The position numbers and the translations under genes were made by a program. Shown here piece by piece: positions 17,601 through 25,243 of a stretch of 64,000 bases of DNA (the stretch's first letter is position 1; each line of letters begins with the position of its first letter). This stretch comes from Mycolicibacterium diernhoferi. GTDB taxonomy: Bacteria; Actinomycetota; Actinomycetes; Mycobacteriales; Mycobacteriaceae. Below the pieces are notes generated by a model. The model did no database searches. It had not been told where the DNA came from and worked only from the letters and a program-made list of their open reading frames with translations. Where the stretch lies: the NCBI RefSeq assembly GCF_019456655.1, contig NZ_CP080332.1, positions 4,278,001-4,342,000 on the forward strand, in the 5' to 3' direction.

Positions 17601-20600
17601 TCAGGCCCGGGGCCAGCGGGGCGCCGAAGGTGGCGGTGACGCCGGTGTGGTCGGCGACCTCCTCCGGGTCCCAGCCGACGGTGACGGTCGCGGTGTTGTC
17701 GACCACGGCCGGTAGCGAATCCACGCCGTCCACGCCGGCGGCGATGGCCAGCACGGCCCGCATCGCGGCGGCGGCGTCCTCTGTGGTGACCACCGGCATA
17801 CCACCGTTGACGGTGGCGGCCGGCAGCGTCAGCTTGATCTCGATCCAGATGTCGGACAGCGGAACGCTCAGCGTCACACCGGCATCGGTGAGTTCCAGCC
17901 GCGATCCGGTGGACGGGTGCACCGCGGAACGGTTCTCGTTGACCTGCCACTCGCCGGGCGCGCCGATGCGGTGCACCGGGTTGATCGCGGTGCGGCCCGC
18001 CCACAGCACGTCGGGCGAATCCAGCACCACCCCGATGGGTCCGGTGACGGCGGGGTCGGCCTGGCGGCGCGAGACGACGGGCACCGGGGTGGCGCCAGAG
18101 GCCACGACCTCGTCGATGGCCGCCTGCTCGAAGCGGTCCAGCAGTTCACCGACGGGCTCGTCGACCCGGGTGATACCGGCGACCGCGGCGGTGCCGGGGA
18201 TGACGCAGACCTGGTCGGCGGTGTAGCGCGCGTCGTGGGCCTGCCACAGCGAGTCGCTGCGCCACCAGCGGCGCACGTCCTTGTCGATGACGGGGACGAA
18301 GTTGACCGGCTTGCCCGGGGTCTTGCACAGGGTGGTGAAGAACGGCACGTCGGCCGGGTGCAGCTTGATGTCCTCCGCGTCCGGGTACCGGTTGAGCAGG
18401 ATGTCGACGGCGGCGGCCGGATGCTCCAGCAGCGCCTCGCCCTCCGGGGTGGCCGGGAACAGCGTCTCGATCGGACCGGAGTCGCTCGGGTGCAGACGGG
18501 CCTCGGCGCGCTTGAGCATCTCCGCGAAGCGGTCCCGCCAGGTGACGTCCAGCCACGGGGAGCCGTCCGCCTTGGTGTCGGCGGTCGAGTCGCCGTCACC
18601 GATGGCCAGCTCGACGTAGCGGTCCAGCCACTGCAGGTAGGTCATATCGGCGACATCGCCGAAGTACGGCTTGGCGGTGTCGGCCATCGCGGCGATGATC
18701 TCGTCGCGGCGCTCGGCGACGGCGTCGGCGTCACCGGCGACCTCGTCGAGCAGGCGCCCGCAACGCGAGGCGGTGTTGTCGATCTCGTGGATGTCGGCAC
18801 CGAGCTGGCTGCGCCCGGAGGCCATGCCGCCCTGCGCTTTTCCGGCACCAACCCACTGGTCGGTGCCGGTGGTGTCGACCAGCAGCTGCTTGACCGCGGG
18901 CGAGGTGGTGGCCTCGAGCGTGGCCATCGCCGCGGTGCCGACCAGGATGCCGTCGACCGGCATCAGCGGGAAGCCGTACTGCTCGGACCAACGTCCGGCC
19001 AGGTACTCGGCCGCGCGCTCGGGGGTTCCGATGCCGCCACCGACGCAGATGGTGATGTTGGACAGCTTGCGCAGATCGGCGTACGTGCTCAGGAGCAGAT
19101 CGTCGAGATCCTCCCAGGAGTGGTGCCCGCCGGCGCGGCCACCCTCGATGTGGGCGATGACGTCCTTGTCCGGCACCTCGGCCGCGATCTTGATGACGGC
19201 CTTGATCTGGTCCACGGTGCCCGGCTTGAACACCACGTGGGCGATGCCGATCTCGTTGAGTTCCTCGATCAGGGCGACGGCCTCGTCGAGTTCGGGGATG
19301 CCGGCGGTGACGATGACGCCGTCGATCGGGGCACCCGACTGGCGGGCCTTCTGCACGATGCGCTTGCCGCCCAGCTGCAGCTTCCACAGATAGGGATCCA
19401 GGAACAGCGAGTTGAACTGGATGGCACGGCCCGGCTCCAGCAGCTGGGTCAGCTCGGCGACGCGGTCCTCGAAGATCTTCTCGGTGACCTGACCGCCACC
19501 GGCCAGTTCGGCCCAGTGCCCGGCGTTCGCCGCGGCCGCGACGATCTTGGCGTCCACGGTGGTCGGCGTCATGCCGGCCAGCAGGATCGGCGAGCGGCCG
19601 GTGAGCCGGGTGAACTTGGTGGACAGCTTCACCGAGCCGTCCGGCAGGGTGACCGTGGACGGGGCGTAGCTGGCCCAGGCTGCGGGCACCTCGGGCACCG
19701 CGCCGACGGTGAACAGGCTGCGCTGGCCCGCGCGGGTGGCGGCCGGCACGATGCCGATCCCCAGGCCGCGGATGACCGGCGCGGTCAGACGGGTGACGGT
19801 GTCGGACGGGCCGAGGTCGATGATCCAGCGGGCGCCCGCGTTGTACAGGGCCTCGACGTCGGCGACCCAGTCGATCGGGTTGACGAAGATGGATTCGGTC
19901 ATGGTGTGCGCCAGCTCGGCGTCGATACCGCACTGGGCTGCCCAGCGGTCGACGAGCGCGACGCCGTCGGCCAGGCGCGGGGTGTGGAAGCCCACCTCGA
20001 CCTGCACCGGGTTGAACACCGGCGAGAACACCGCGCCACCGCGCAGCTTGTTCTTGCGCTCGGCTTCTTCCTTCTCGGTGATCTTGGAGCAGTACAGCTC
20101 GAACCGGCCGAGCTGTTCGGGGGTGCCGGTGATGACGACAGAGCGGCGACCGTTGCGGATGGACAGCACCGGCGGCAGCACGGTGCGCACGTCGGTGGAG
20201 AACTCCTCGAGCAGTTCGGCGATCCGGGCGGGGTCGACGTTGGTGACCGACACCATCGGGGTCTTGTCCCCGCGGCCGACCATGCCGCGCCGCCGCGACA
20301 CCAGCGATCCGGCCGCGCCGATCAGCTGGAGCAGGGCGAGCAGTTCGGCGTCGCGGGTGCCCTTGGCCTTCAGCGACTCGACGCCCAGGATGCCCTGGGA
20401 GTGGCCGGCCATGGCGACCGGCGGGGTGCCCATCAGATCGAGGCCCTGACGCGTCAGCGCCCGGATGGCGGCCATCTGGGTGAGCAGGATGCCGGGCCCG
20501 GAGATCGCTGCGGTGGTGAGCTGCTGGGTGTCGGGCAGCGGCTCCTCGGCAGCCAGCGCGCGCACCCACTGCAGCGGTTCGAAGCCGATCGGGCGCACGA

Positions 20601-20850
20601 CGACGAGTTCGCGGGCCACCGGCTCCAGCAGCAGGGCCGCCTCACCGACCAGCTCACTGAGCTCGGACTCGATACCGGCCGAACTCACCAGCTCTTCCAG
20701 GCTCTCCAACCAGGCGCCACCCTGACCACCGAACGCGACCGCGTACGGCTCACCGGCGTTCAGGAGATCGACGAGCGCATTCGCGCCCGACAACGAACCC
20801 TCGTTCAGGCTGTTCTTGGCTGTCACCCTGTCGTGTTCGTTGATCGTCAC
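11623..20850 (-). CDS. fas: Type I fatty acid synthase, multifunctional
   Basis: About 3075 residues, the size of mycobacterial FAS-I, which makes C16-C18 and C24-C26 acyl-CoAs for lipids and mycolic acids. Domains in order: acetyltransferase (GHSQG, S about 151), enoyl reductase (from about 420), dehydratase (DHNPIHTD near 1230), malonyl/palmitoyl transferase (GHSVG, S about 1441), Ala/Pro linker, ACP (DGASS, Ser about 1814), ketoreductase (TGASKGS near 2127) and ketosynthase (AACATAA with Cys about 2726, plus KHDTSTLAND and GHAKGGA histidines). Start GTG at 20850 follows GAGGGAG and matches the VTINEHDRV N terminus of homologues; an upstream GTG at 20883 has no ribosome-binding site. Translationally coupled to acpS. 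Confidence 0.97.
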   Translation of the reverse strand: MTINEHDRVTAKNSLNEGSLSGANALVDLLNAGEPYAVAFGGQGGAWLESLEELVSSAGIESELSELVGEAALLLEPVARELVVVRPIGFEPLQWVRALAAEEPLPDTQQLTTAAISGPGILLTQMAAIRALTRQGLDLMGTPPVAMAGHSQGILGVESLKAKGTRDAELLALLQLIGAAGSLVSRRRGMVGRGDKTPMVSVTNVDPARIAELLEEFSTDVRTVLPPVLSIRNGRRSVVITGTPEQLGRFELYCSKITEKEEAERKNKLRGGAVFSPVFNPVQVEVGFHTPRLADGVALVDRWAAQCGIDAELAHTMTESIFVNPIDWVADVEALYNAGARWIIDLGPSDTVTRLTAPVIRGLGIGIVPAATRAGQRSLFTVGAVPEVPAAWASYAPSTVTLPDGSVKLSTKFTRLTGRSPILLAGMTPTTVDAKIVAAAANAGHWAELAGGGQVTEKIFEDRVAELTQLLEPGRAIQFNSLFLDPYLWKLQLGGKRIVQKARQSGAPIDGVIVTAGIPELDEAVALIEELNEIGIAHVVFKPGTVDQIKAVIKIAAEVPDKDVIAHIEGGRAGGHHSWEDLDDLLLSTYADLRKLSNITICVGGGIGTPERAAEYLAGRWSEQYGFPLMPVDGILVGTAAMATLEATTSPAVKQLLVDTTGTDQWVGAGKAQGGMASGRSQLGADIHEIDNTASRCGRLLDEVAGDADAVAERRDEIIAAMADTAKPYFGDVADMTYLQWLDRYVELAIGDGDSTADTKADGSPWLDVTWRDRFAEMLKRAEARLHPSDSGPIETLFPATPEGEALLEHPAAAVDILLNRYPDAEDIKLHPADVPFFTTLCKTPGKPVNFVPVIDKDVRRWWRSDSLWQAHDARYTADQVCVIPGTAAVAGITRVDEPVGELLDRFEQAAIDEVVASGATPVPVVSRRQADPAVTGPIGVVLDSPDVLWAGRTAINPVHRIGAPGEWQVNENRSAVHPSTGSRLELTDAGVTLSVPLSDIWIEIKLTLPAATVNGGMPVVTTEDAAAAMRAVLAIAAGVDGVDSLPAVVDNTATVTVGWDPEEVADHTGVTATFGAPLAPGLTLVPDALVGKCWPAVFATIGSAVTDAGFPVIEGLLSLVHLDHAAHLLTPMPKSVAELTVTATASDATDTEVGRVVPVSVVISDAEGTELARLEERFAIRGRTGAVELEDPVRAGGAMTDNATDTPRRRRRDVTMTAPTDMSAFAVVSGDHNPIHTDRAAALLAGLKGPIVHGMWLSAAAQHVVTATDGRATPPARLVGWTSRFLGMVLPGDEIEFRVDRVGIDRGAEIVEVTAKVGGDLVMAASAQLAAPKTVYAFPGQGIQHKGMGMEVRARSKAARKVWDIADKFTRDTLGFSVLHVVKDNPTSLIASGVHYHHPEGVLYLTQFTQVAMATVAAAQVAEMREQGAFVEGAIACGHSVGEYTALACVSGVYELPALLEVVFHRGSKMHDIVPRDEKGRSNYRLAAIRPSQIDLPDDDVTAFVAEIAERTGEFLQIVNFNLRGSQYAIAGTVRGLEALEEEIERRREISGGKRSFILVPGIDVPFHSEVLRVGVADFRRSLERVMPTDADPELLIGKYIPNLVPRPFTLDRDFIQEIRDLVPAEPLDEVLADYDTWRNERPRELMRKIVIELLAWQFASPVRWIETQDLLFIEEAAGGLGVERFVEIGVKTAPTVAGLATNTLKLPEYSHNTTEVLNAERDAAVLFATDTDPEPEPEEVSAPEASTEAAPAAAAPAAAPAPAAAPSGGPRPDDIGFDAADATLVLIALASKMRIDQIEPLDSIESITDGASSRRNQMLVDLGSELNLGAIDGAAEADLSGLKAQVTKLARTYKPFGPVLSDSINDQLRTVFGPSGKRPAYIAERVSKTWELGPGWAKHVTAEVALGTREGSSVRGGSMGGLHDGALADAASVDKVIDGAVAAVAARKGIAVSLPSSGAAGGGVVDSAALGEFAEKVTGPNGVLANAARTILGQLGLDNPVSAPEAVSDAELIDLVTTELGSDWPRLVSPVFDARKAVVFDDRWASAREDLARIWLLDESEIDTDWERLSQSFEGAGNVVGTQATWWQGKALAAGRNVHAALYGRAAAGAENPDKGGYANEVAVVTGASKGSIAASVVAQLLEGGATVVATTSRLDDDRLAFYRTLYRDHARFNATLWVVPANMASYADIDALVEWVGNEQTENLGPKAIHLKDAQNPTLLFPFAAPRVAGDLSDAGARSEMEMKVLLWAVQRLIAGLSHLGAERDIASRLHVVLPGSPNRGMFGGDGAYGEAKAALDAVVSRWKAETSWSQRVSLAHALIGWTKGTGLMGHNDAIVGAVEEAGLTTYTTAEMASMLLSLCNIESKVAAARAPIEVDFTGGLGEIEIDMAELAAKAREDMSAVADDESDEDESGIIRALPSPPRGYASAPPPAWDDLDIDPADMVVIVGGAELGPYGSSRTRFEMEVSGELSAAGVLELAWTTGLVKWEDDPKPGWYDTETGDLVDEAELVERYHDAVVAKVGIREWVEDGFLDADHSAPLLVSVFLDKDFTFVVSSEADAREFVKYDPEHTVIAPVPDSADWQVTRKAGTEIRVPRKVKLSRTVGGQIPTGFDPQVYGVTPDMASSIDRLALWNLVATVDAFLSAGFSPAELMRWVHPSLVASTQGTGMGGMTSMQTMYHGNLLGRNKPNDILQEVLPNVYAGHVVQSYIGSYGSMIHPVAACATAAVSVEEGVDKIQLGKADFVVAGGYDDLTLEAITGFGDMSATADTEAMRAKGISDAKFSRANDRRRLGFVESQGGGTILLTRGDLAVQMGLPVLAVVAYASSFGDGVHTSIPAPGLGALGAGRGGRESRLARSLAKLGVTADDIAVISKHDTSTLANDPNETELHERLAASMGRSKGAPLFVVSQKSLTGHAKGGAAAFQMMGLCQILRDGVIPPNRSLDCVDDELSHAQHFVWVREALNLGEKFPLKAGLVTSLGFGHVSGLVALVHPQALIAALPADQRADYQARANARVLDGQRRLASAIAGGPALYEKPADRRFGDETPEKRQEAAMLLDPDARLGADEYYSK

Positions 20851-21415
20851 GTTGTGTATCTCCCTCGGTGCAGTCTTCTTCACGCAATGTCGCTGGTCGT
20901 GCGGGTGCGCCGCGTCTTCGCGGCGAGGATGCGATCGGGTTCCCCCGGGCTTTCTCGGGACCCGTCGTCCTGTAGTCCTTCGGTGATTCGGCGTTGAATC
21001 TCCACTGGGCCGGTTTACGTCCAGGCGATCCGGGCAATGACATGCCGGATGCGGCCAGAGGACGGCCCAACCCCACTAAGAGTGTCATAAGAGCTGAGGC
21101 CTTTTCCGGACCCGAAATGGTTACTGGCGAGTTCTACGCTCGGGTAACCACAGCTTGGGTAACGGGTCCCGCTGCGGCGCCCAAACTTCTCCGGGACAAA
21201 CGTCCTGTTGGCAGGTGGTTACGGCCGAGTAGCTATAACTTCCCAGATCAGCGGGATGCCGTTATCAAATCGTTATCTAAGAATTTCGTGGTGTTCGACA
21301 CTGTGGCCGGCGCCGCGAACGGCGCGTGACAACAGACACCGCGGACAAAAGTGTCCACTGCGCGAAGGCCTGGCGTGAAATCAGTTTGCTGGAAAGCATT
21401 ACTGATCGGTAAGTC
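20851..21415 (-). promoter_or_regulatory. fas upstream control region
   Basis: 565 bp without a convincing gene between the Rv2525c-like gene (ends 21416) and fas. It contains an inverted repeat TGGTTAC ... GTAACCA (21118-21150) followed by a further direct copy TTGGGTAACG, giving three GTAAC half-sites. In M. tuberculosis the TetR protein FasR is known to activate fas by binding inverted repeats in this region. Whether these are its sites is inference. Confidence 0.45.
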
Positions 21416-22129
21416 TCAGTCCCACTGCCCGAAGCTGGGCTTGAGAATGTGGTTGACGTCCACCCCGATGCCGCCGACTTTGCGTTGGTCGATCTCGACC
21501 TGGTGCAGATGTGCCGCCGGGTGCGCGGCCCGGCCCGGCGAGCCCCAGTTGTGCTGCCAGTAGTAGGCCCCGATGCCGTCCTGCAGAGCCCATTCGATGG
21601 TTTTCGAATTCGCGTAGACGCCGGTGCGCTGCCGGCCGAGCACGGATTCCCAACCCCGCAGGAACGGTGCCACCTGCGTCTTGTATTGCGCGTAGCTGGG
21701 GTCGTCGTCGATGGAGGCGTACACCGGTGCACCGATCGGACCGCCCGCGGCGGTGTGCAGTTGCCAGCCGCGTTTGGCGTGCGCCACCCCGGCCTGCTGA
21801 CCGCCGAGCCAGTCCGCGGTGTCCTGCTTGCCGTACTGGTAGCAGGACACGATCTTCAGCCCGGCCTGGTACAGGTCGCGTGCCTCGGCCAGCACAATGG
21901 GCTTACCCAGCATCCAGGCGCCACCCGGCCGACGATCGGAGACGTACCGGATCGCGCCGAGTGCGCCGGAGGCGCGGATGTCGGCGGCGCCGATCACCCC
22001 GGCGGCATAGTCGAGCAGTACGCCGAGCGGAGCGGCCCCGGCCGGCGGCGCGGCGGCCACCGCAGCCAGGGTGAATGCCGCGGGCGCGACAGCGGCGTAT
22101 TTCAGCACGTCACGTCGAGAAAGCGACAC
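21416..22129 (-). CDS. Tat-exported DUF1906 glycoside-hydrolase-like protein (Rv2525c-like)
   Basis: 237 residues from a GTG (MSLSRRDVLKYAAVAPAA): a twin-arginine signal SRRDVLK, a hydrophobic Ala-rich core and an A-x-A site near residue 35. The mature domain starts LGVLLDYAAGVIGA and runs through IRYVSDRRPGGAWMLGKP, YQYGKQDTADWL, ASIDDDPSY and GVDVNHIL, matching Rv2525c, a TIM-barrel fold of the DUF1906 (Rv2525c-like glycoside hydrolase-like) family thought to act at the cell envelope. It lies upstream of fas in the M. tuberculosis order. Confidence 0.88.
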   Translation of the reverse strand: MSLSRRDVLKYAAVAPAAFTLAAVAAAPPAGAAPLGVLLDYAAGVIGAADIRASGALGAIRYVSDRRPGGAWMLGKPIVLAEARDLYQAGLKIVSCYQYGKQDTADWLGGQQAGVAHAKRGWQLHTAAGGPIGAPVYASIDDDPSYAQYKTQVAPFLRGWESVLGRQRTGVYANSKTIEWALQDGIGAYYWQHNWGSPGRAAHPAAHLHQVEIDQRKVGGIGVDVNHILKPSFGQWD

Positions 22130-22205
22130 GAACGTCAGAATATGACAGTGACACCGGGAACCCGGTGACCGATGCGGGTACCCGCATCGGCCTCGCGGCG
22201 CCAGG

Positions 22206-22967
22206 TCACGACGGCGGATCGGGCCATGCACCGTCGGCCATCAGCCCCGCATTGAACTCGGAAACCGCGGTGACCAGTCGCCTACGCAGCGCCCGCTTCA
22301 GACGGTCGGCGACCACCGCGTGCCCGAACTCCGTGCAGTCGGCGATCCAGCGGCTCATGTCGTCGATGTTCTCCGGCGTCGGGAACAGCGCGCCGTACCG
22401 GGCCACCACCTCGGCCTCCGCCGCCGAGATGACGCTGTCGGCGAGCGCTTCGACCCCATCTCGGCCGGCATCCACCAGGGCCAGCACCACACGGGCGTAC
22501 ACCAGCGGATCCGGCGAGCGCGCCAGCACCCGCCCGACCACAGGGTTGGTGAACAGCAGGGCGGATCCCGACCGTTGAGCCACGCCCAGGGCCACCAGCC
22601 GGGCACCCTCGGGACCGTTGGGATCGATGCCGACACGGACACCGGCCGTGGACGTCGCCGACGCCGCGTCCCGTTCCGGTTCGACGCCCGGCCGCAGGAT
22701 CTCACGTTGCAGTCCGAGCAGTTCGGCGACGCTGCCGCCGGCGCGGACGGTGTCGAAGAACTCCGCGATGTGGGCCGAGGTGAACCCGCGGCCCAACAAC
22801 TCGTCGATCGTCCGGAGCTGAGCCAGGTGGTAGTCGTCGTAGATGGCCGAGCGGCCCTGTCGACGGGGCGGATCGAGCAACCCGCGTTCGCGGTACGCAC
22901 GGATGTTGCGGGGGCTGACGCCGGAGATCTCGGCCAGTTCGCCGAGCCGGTACTCGTTCACCGACAT
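22206..22967 (-). CDS. MerR family transcriptional regulator
   Basis: 253 residues from MSVNEYRLGELAEISG. The N-terminal 70 residues are a MerR winged helix: YRLGELAEISGVSPRNIRAY, then RERGLLDPPRRQGR and YDDYHLAQLRTI. A helical segment follows and a C-terminal domain of about 130 residues with no metal-binding Cys set, so it probably senses an organic ligand. It is divergent from the MFS transporter with a 232-bp gap containing an 8-6-8 palindrome, suggesting that it controls the transporter and itself. Confidence 0.85.
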   Translation of the reverse strand: MSVNEYRLGELAEISGVSPRNIRAYRERGLLDPPRRQGRSAIYDDYHLAQLRTIDELLGRGFTSAHIAEFFDTVRAGGSVAELLGLQREILRPGVEPERDAASATSTAGVRVGIDPNGPEGARLVALGVAQRSGSALLFTNPVVGRVLARSPDPLVYARVVLALVDAGRDGVEALADSVISAAEAEVVARYGALFPTPENIDDMSRWIADCTEFGHAVVADRLKRALRRRLVTAVSEFNAGLMADGAWPDPPS

Positions 22968-23090
22968 GGGGGGACCACCGCACCGGTAGAGCCGTCGCAC
23001 GCGCCCATGCCACCCACTGTAGCGCGCCGACGCGCGGTACGAGCGAACTAAAAAATAGTCTTTTACTGCACATATATTGAATCTGGCAAC

Positions 23091-23127
23091 ACCGGTGAGG
23101 GATGTCACCGGTAAATCGCTGGCGATT
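23091..23127. promoter_or_regulatory. Palindromes between merR-type gene and MFS gene
   Basis: ACCGGTGA-N6-TCACCGGT (23091-23112) is a perfect 22-bp dyad. AATCGC-TG-GCGATT (23114-23127) follows immediately. The nearby AT-rich stretch (23050-23085) could hold the divergent promoters. The larger dyad is of the size bound by MerR proteins; the link to the adjacent MerR gene is inferred from position. Confidence 0.5.
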
Positions 23128-23199
23128 CATCCCATCAATTTGGAAACATTGGGTGAGCTCGTCACCAGAATTCCGCCCTCAACCGAAGTCGAGGTCCGT

Positions 23200-24471
23200 G
23201 TGCGTCCCTGGATCATCTGGGCCACCGGGGTACTCGCTTATGTCGTCGCGGTCCTGAACCGCACCACGCTGGGGGTCTCCGGACTCGAGGCCGGCGACCG
23301 TTTTCACGCGGGTCCCGGCGTGCTCTCGACGTTCGTGGTGTTGCAGATCATCGTCTACGCCGGCGCCCAGGTCCCGGCGGGAGTGCTGCTCGACCGCTAC
23401 GGCTCCAAGGTCCTCATCATCTGCGGCGCCGCATTGATGGCTGCCGGACAACTCGCGATCGCCATCAGCGATTCACTGCCCGCGGCACTGGCCGCCCGCG
23501 CCGTGGTCGGGCTCGGTGACGCCTTCACCTTCATCTCCGTGCTGCGACTCGTCCCGCACTGGTTCCCGTCCCGGCAGATCCCGTTGCTGACTCAGTTCAC
23601 CGGCATCACGGGGCAGCTCGGCCAGGTGCTGTCGGCGGTGCCGTTCCTGGCGCTGCTCGGGGTGGCGGGCTGGACGCCGGCCTATCTGTCGGTGGCCGCG
23701 TTCAGCGTGCTGGTGGTGGTGCTGGCCGCCGTCATCGTCCAGAACACACCGGACGGACGGCTGGAGACGACCCAGACGCTGAGTGTGCGCGACACCCTCG
23801 GCAATGTCCGCACCGTCTGGATGCGGCCAGGTACCCGTCTCGGATTCTTCACCCACATGGGCACGCAGTTCTCGGTGACGGCGTTCGCGCTGATGTGGGG
23901 TGTCCCCTACGTGATGACGGCCCAGGGCCAGAGCCGGGGTGTGGCCGGCATGTTGCTGACCGTCTCGGTGGTGACGGCCATCGTGGCGGGCATCGTGCTG
24001 GGCATCCTGACCGGGCGCTACCCGCACCGCCGCTCGCGGTTCGTGCTCGCCATCATCGGCAGTAACGCCGCGGCCTGGACGGTGGTGCTGGCGTTGCCCG
24101 GACCGGCCCCCCTGTGGCTGTTGATCGCCCTCATCGTGATCATCTCCGTGGGTGGACCGGGATCGATGGTCGGCTTCGACTTCGCCCGGACGTTCAACCC
24201 CGGAGCCACGCTGGGTACCGCCCAGGGCATGGTCAACATGGGTGGCTTCCTGGTCTCGCTGATCCTGATGCAGGGCATGGGCTGGATCCTCGACGCCACC
24301 GGCGGCTACTCGTTCGACTCGTTCCGGCTGGCCTGGACACTGCAGTACCTGATCTGGGCACTGGCCGTCGTCGGCATCCTGGTCACCCGGCGCAAGGCCC
24401 GGCGTCTGATGCAGGCCGAGCAAGAACGCTCGCTGCTGGAGACCTTCGATACGCATCCCGCCGGAGGTTAG
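23200..24471 (+). CDS. MFS transporter
   Basis: About 423 residues with twelve predicted membrane helices. The A-like motif between helices 2 and 3 reads GVLLDRYGSKVL, and a second short loop motif (GILTGRYPHRRSR) lies between helices 8 and 9. This is the nitrate/sugar-phosphate-like branch of the major facilitator family. The GTG at 23200 is chosen because GAGG lies 5 bases upstream; in-frame starts further upstream, to 23077, would run through the operator dyad. Substrate unknown. Probably controlled by the divergent MerR regulator. Confidence 0.8.
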   Translation: MRPWIIWATGVLAYVVAVLNRTTLGVSGLEAGDRFHAGPGVLSTFVVLQIIVYAGAQVPAGVLLDRYGSKVLIICGAALMAAGQLAIAISDSLPAALAARAVVGLGDAFTFISVLRLVPHWFPSRQIPLLTQFTGITGQLGQVLSAVPFLALLGVAGWTPAYLSVAAFSVLVVVLAAVIVQNTPDGRLETTQTLSVRDTLGNVRTVWMRPGTRLGFFTHMGTQFSVTAFALMWGVPYVMTAQGQSRGVAGMLLTVSVVTAIVAGIVLGILTGRYPHRRSRFVLAIIGSNAAAWTVVLALPGPAPLWLLIALIVIISVGGPGSMVGFDFARTFNPGATLGTAQGMVNMGGFLVSLILMQGMGWILDATGGYSFDSFRLAWTLQYLIWALAVVGILVTRRKARRLMQAEQERSLLETFDTHPAGG

Positions 24472-24511
24472 CCGCACTCGGGCTCCCGGCCGGACACGCT
24501 AGCGTGGGCGG

Positions 24512-25243
24512 ATGCCCACCGTGCCGCGCCCACCGACCGCAGTCGGGGTGGTGCTGGCGGCCGGCATCGGGTCGCGGGTCGGCGCCGACGGCAACAAGGC
24601 CTATCTGTTACTGGCGGGCCGTTCGATGCTGTCCTGGTCGGTCCAGGCGGTGGCCGACACCGCCGAGATCGCCCGGGTCATCCTGGTCCACCGGCGCGGC
24701 GAACGCGATGTGGCGGCCGGCGCGCTGGCCGCCGACCTGCCCGGCAGGGCGGTGGAACTCGTCGAGGGTGGTGACAGCCGGCACGAGTCGGAGTTCAACA
24801 TGCTGGCCCACATCGCGGCCGATATCGAGTCCGGTGCCGTCGACGTCGTGCTCATCCACGATGCCGCCCGCCCGCTGGCCGGTCCGGACATGATGCGCGC
24901 GGCGCTCGGCGCGGCCCGCGAACACGGCGGGGCGGTACCCGCGGTGCCGGCGACCGGTCTGGCCCGCCCGCTGCCGGGCGGCGGGTTCGAACCGCTGACC
25001 GAACGGGTGGTACGCGTGCAGACTCCGCAGGCGTTCCGGGCCACGCCGCTGCTCGCGGCTTACCGGAAGGCCGACGCCGCCGGATTCGACGGCACCGACA
25101 CCTCAGCGTGCGTGCAGCATTTCACCGATGTCGACGTGCGGGTGTTCCCCGGTGCGGCAACCAATCTCAAGGTCACCTATCCGCCGGACATCCGGCTGGC
25201 CGAGCACCTGCTGACCGGGACGCTCAGCGCCGGCACGCAATGA
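24512..25243 (+). CDS. IspD-family cytidylyltransferase
   Basis: 243 residues. Signature VVLAAGIGSRVGADGNKAYL (CTP-binding loop), IHDAARPL (catalytic Asp) and TPQAF are all present, as in 2-C-methyl-D-erythritol 4-phosphate cytidylyltransferase. These keep the catalytic set, so it is probably active, either as IspD in isoprenoid synthesis or on another sugar/polyol phosphate. It follows the MFS gene by 40 bp and its 3' end overlaps the convergent IspD-like gene by 20 bp. Mycobacteria have a main ispD elsewhere beside ispF, so this is likely a paralogue. Confidence 0.75.
   Translation: MPTVPRPPTAVGVVLAAGIGSRVGADGNKAYLLLAGRSMLSWSVQAVADTAEIARVILVHRRGERDVAAGALAADLPGRAVELVEGGDSRHESEFNMLAHIAADIESGAVDVVLIHDAARPLAGPDMMRAALGAAREHGGAVPAVPATGLARPLPGGGFEPLTERVVRVQTPQAFRATPLLAAYRKADAAGFDGTDTSACVQHFTDVDVRVFPGAATNLKVTYPPDIRLAEHLLTGTLSAGTQ

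Noticed and set aside
13132..17715. 1527-codon open frame antisense to fas, and others such as 17917-20997 and 46920-48779
   Set aside because: They mirror the third-codon GC bias of the real genes on the other strand, have His/Arg/Gly/Asp-rich shadow composition, and show no domain or ribosome-binding site.
20994..21329. 111-codon frame upstream of fas
   Set aside because: It starts with a weak codon, has no ribosome-binding site, no recognisable composition, and covers the fas control region.
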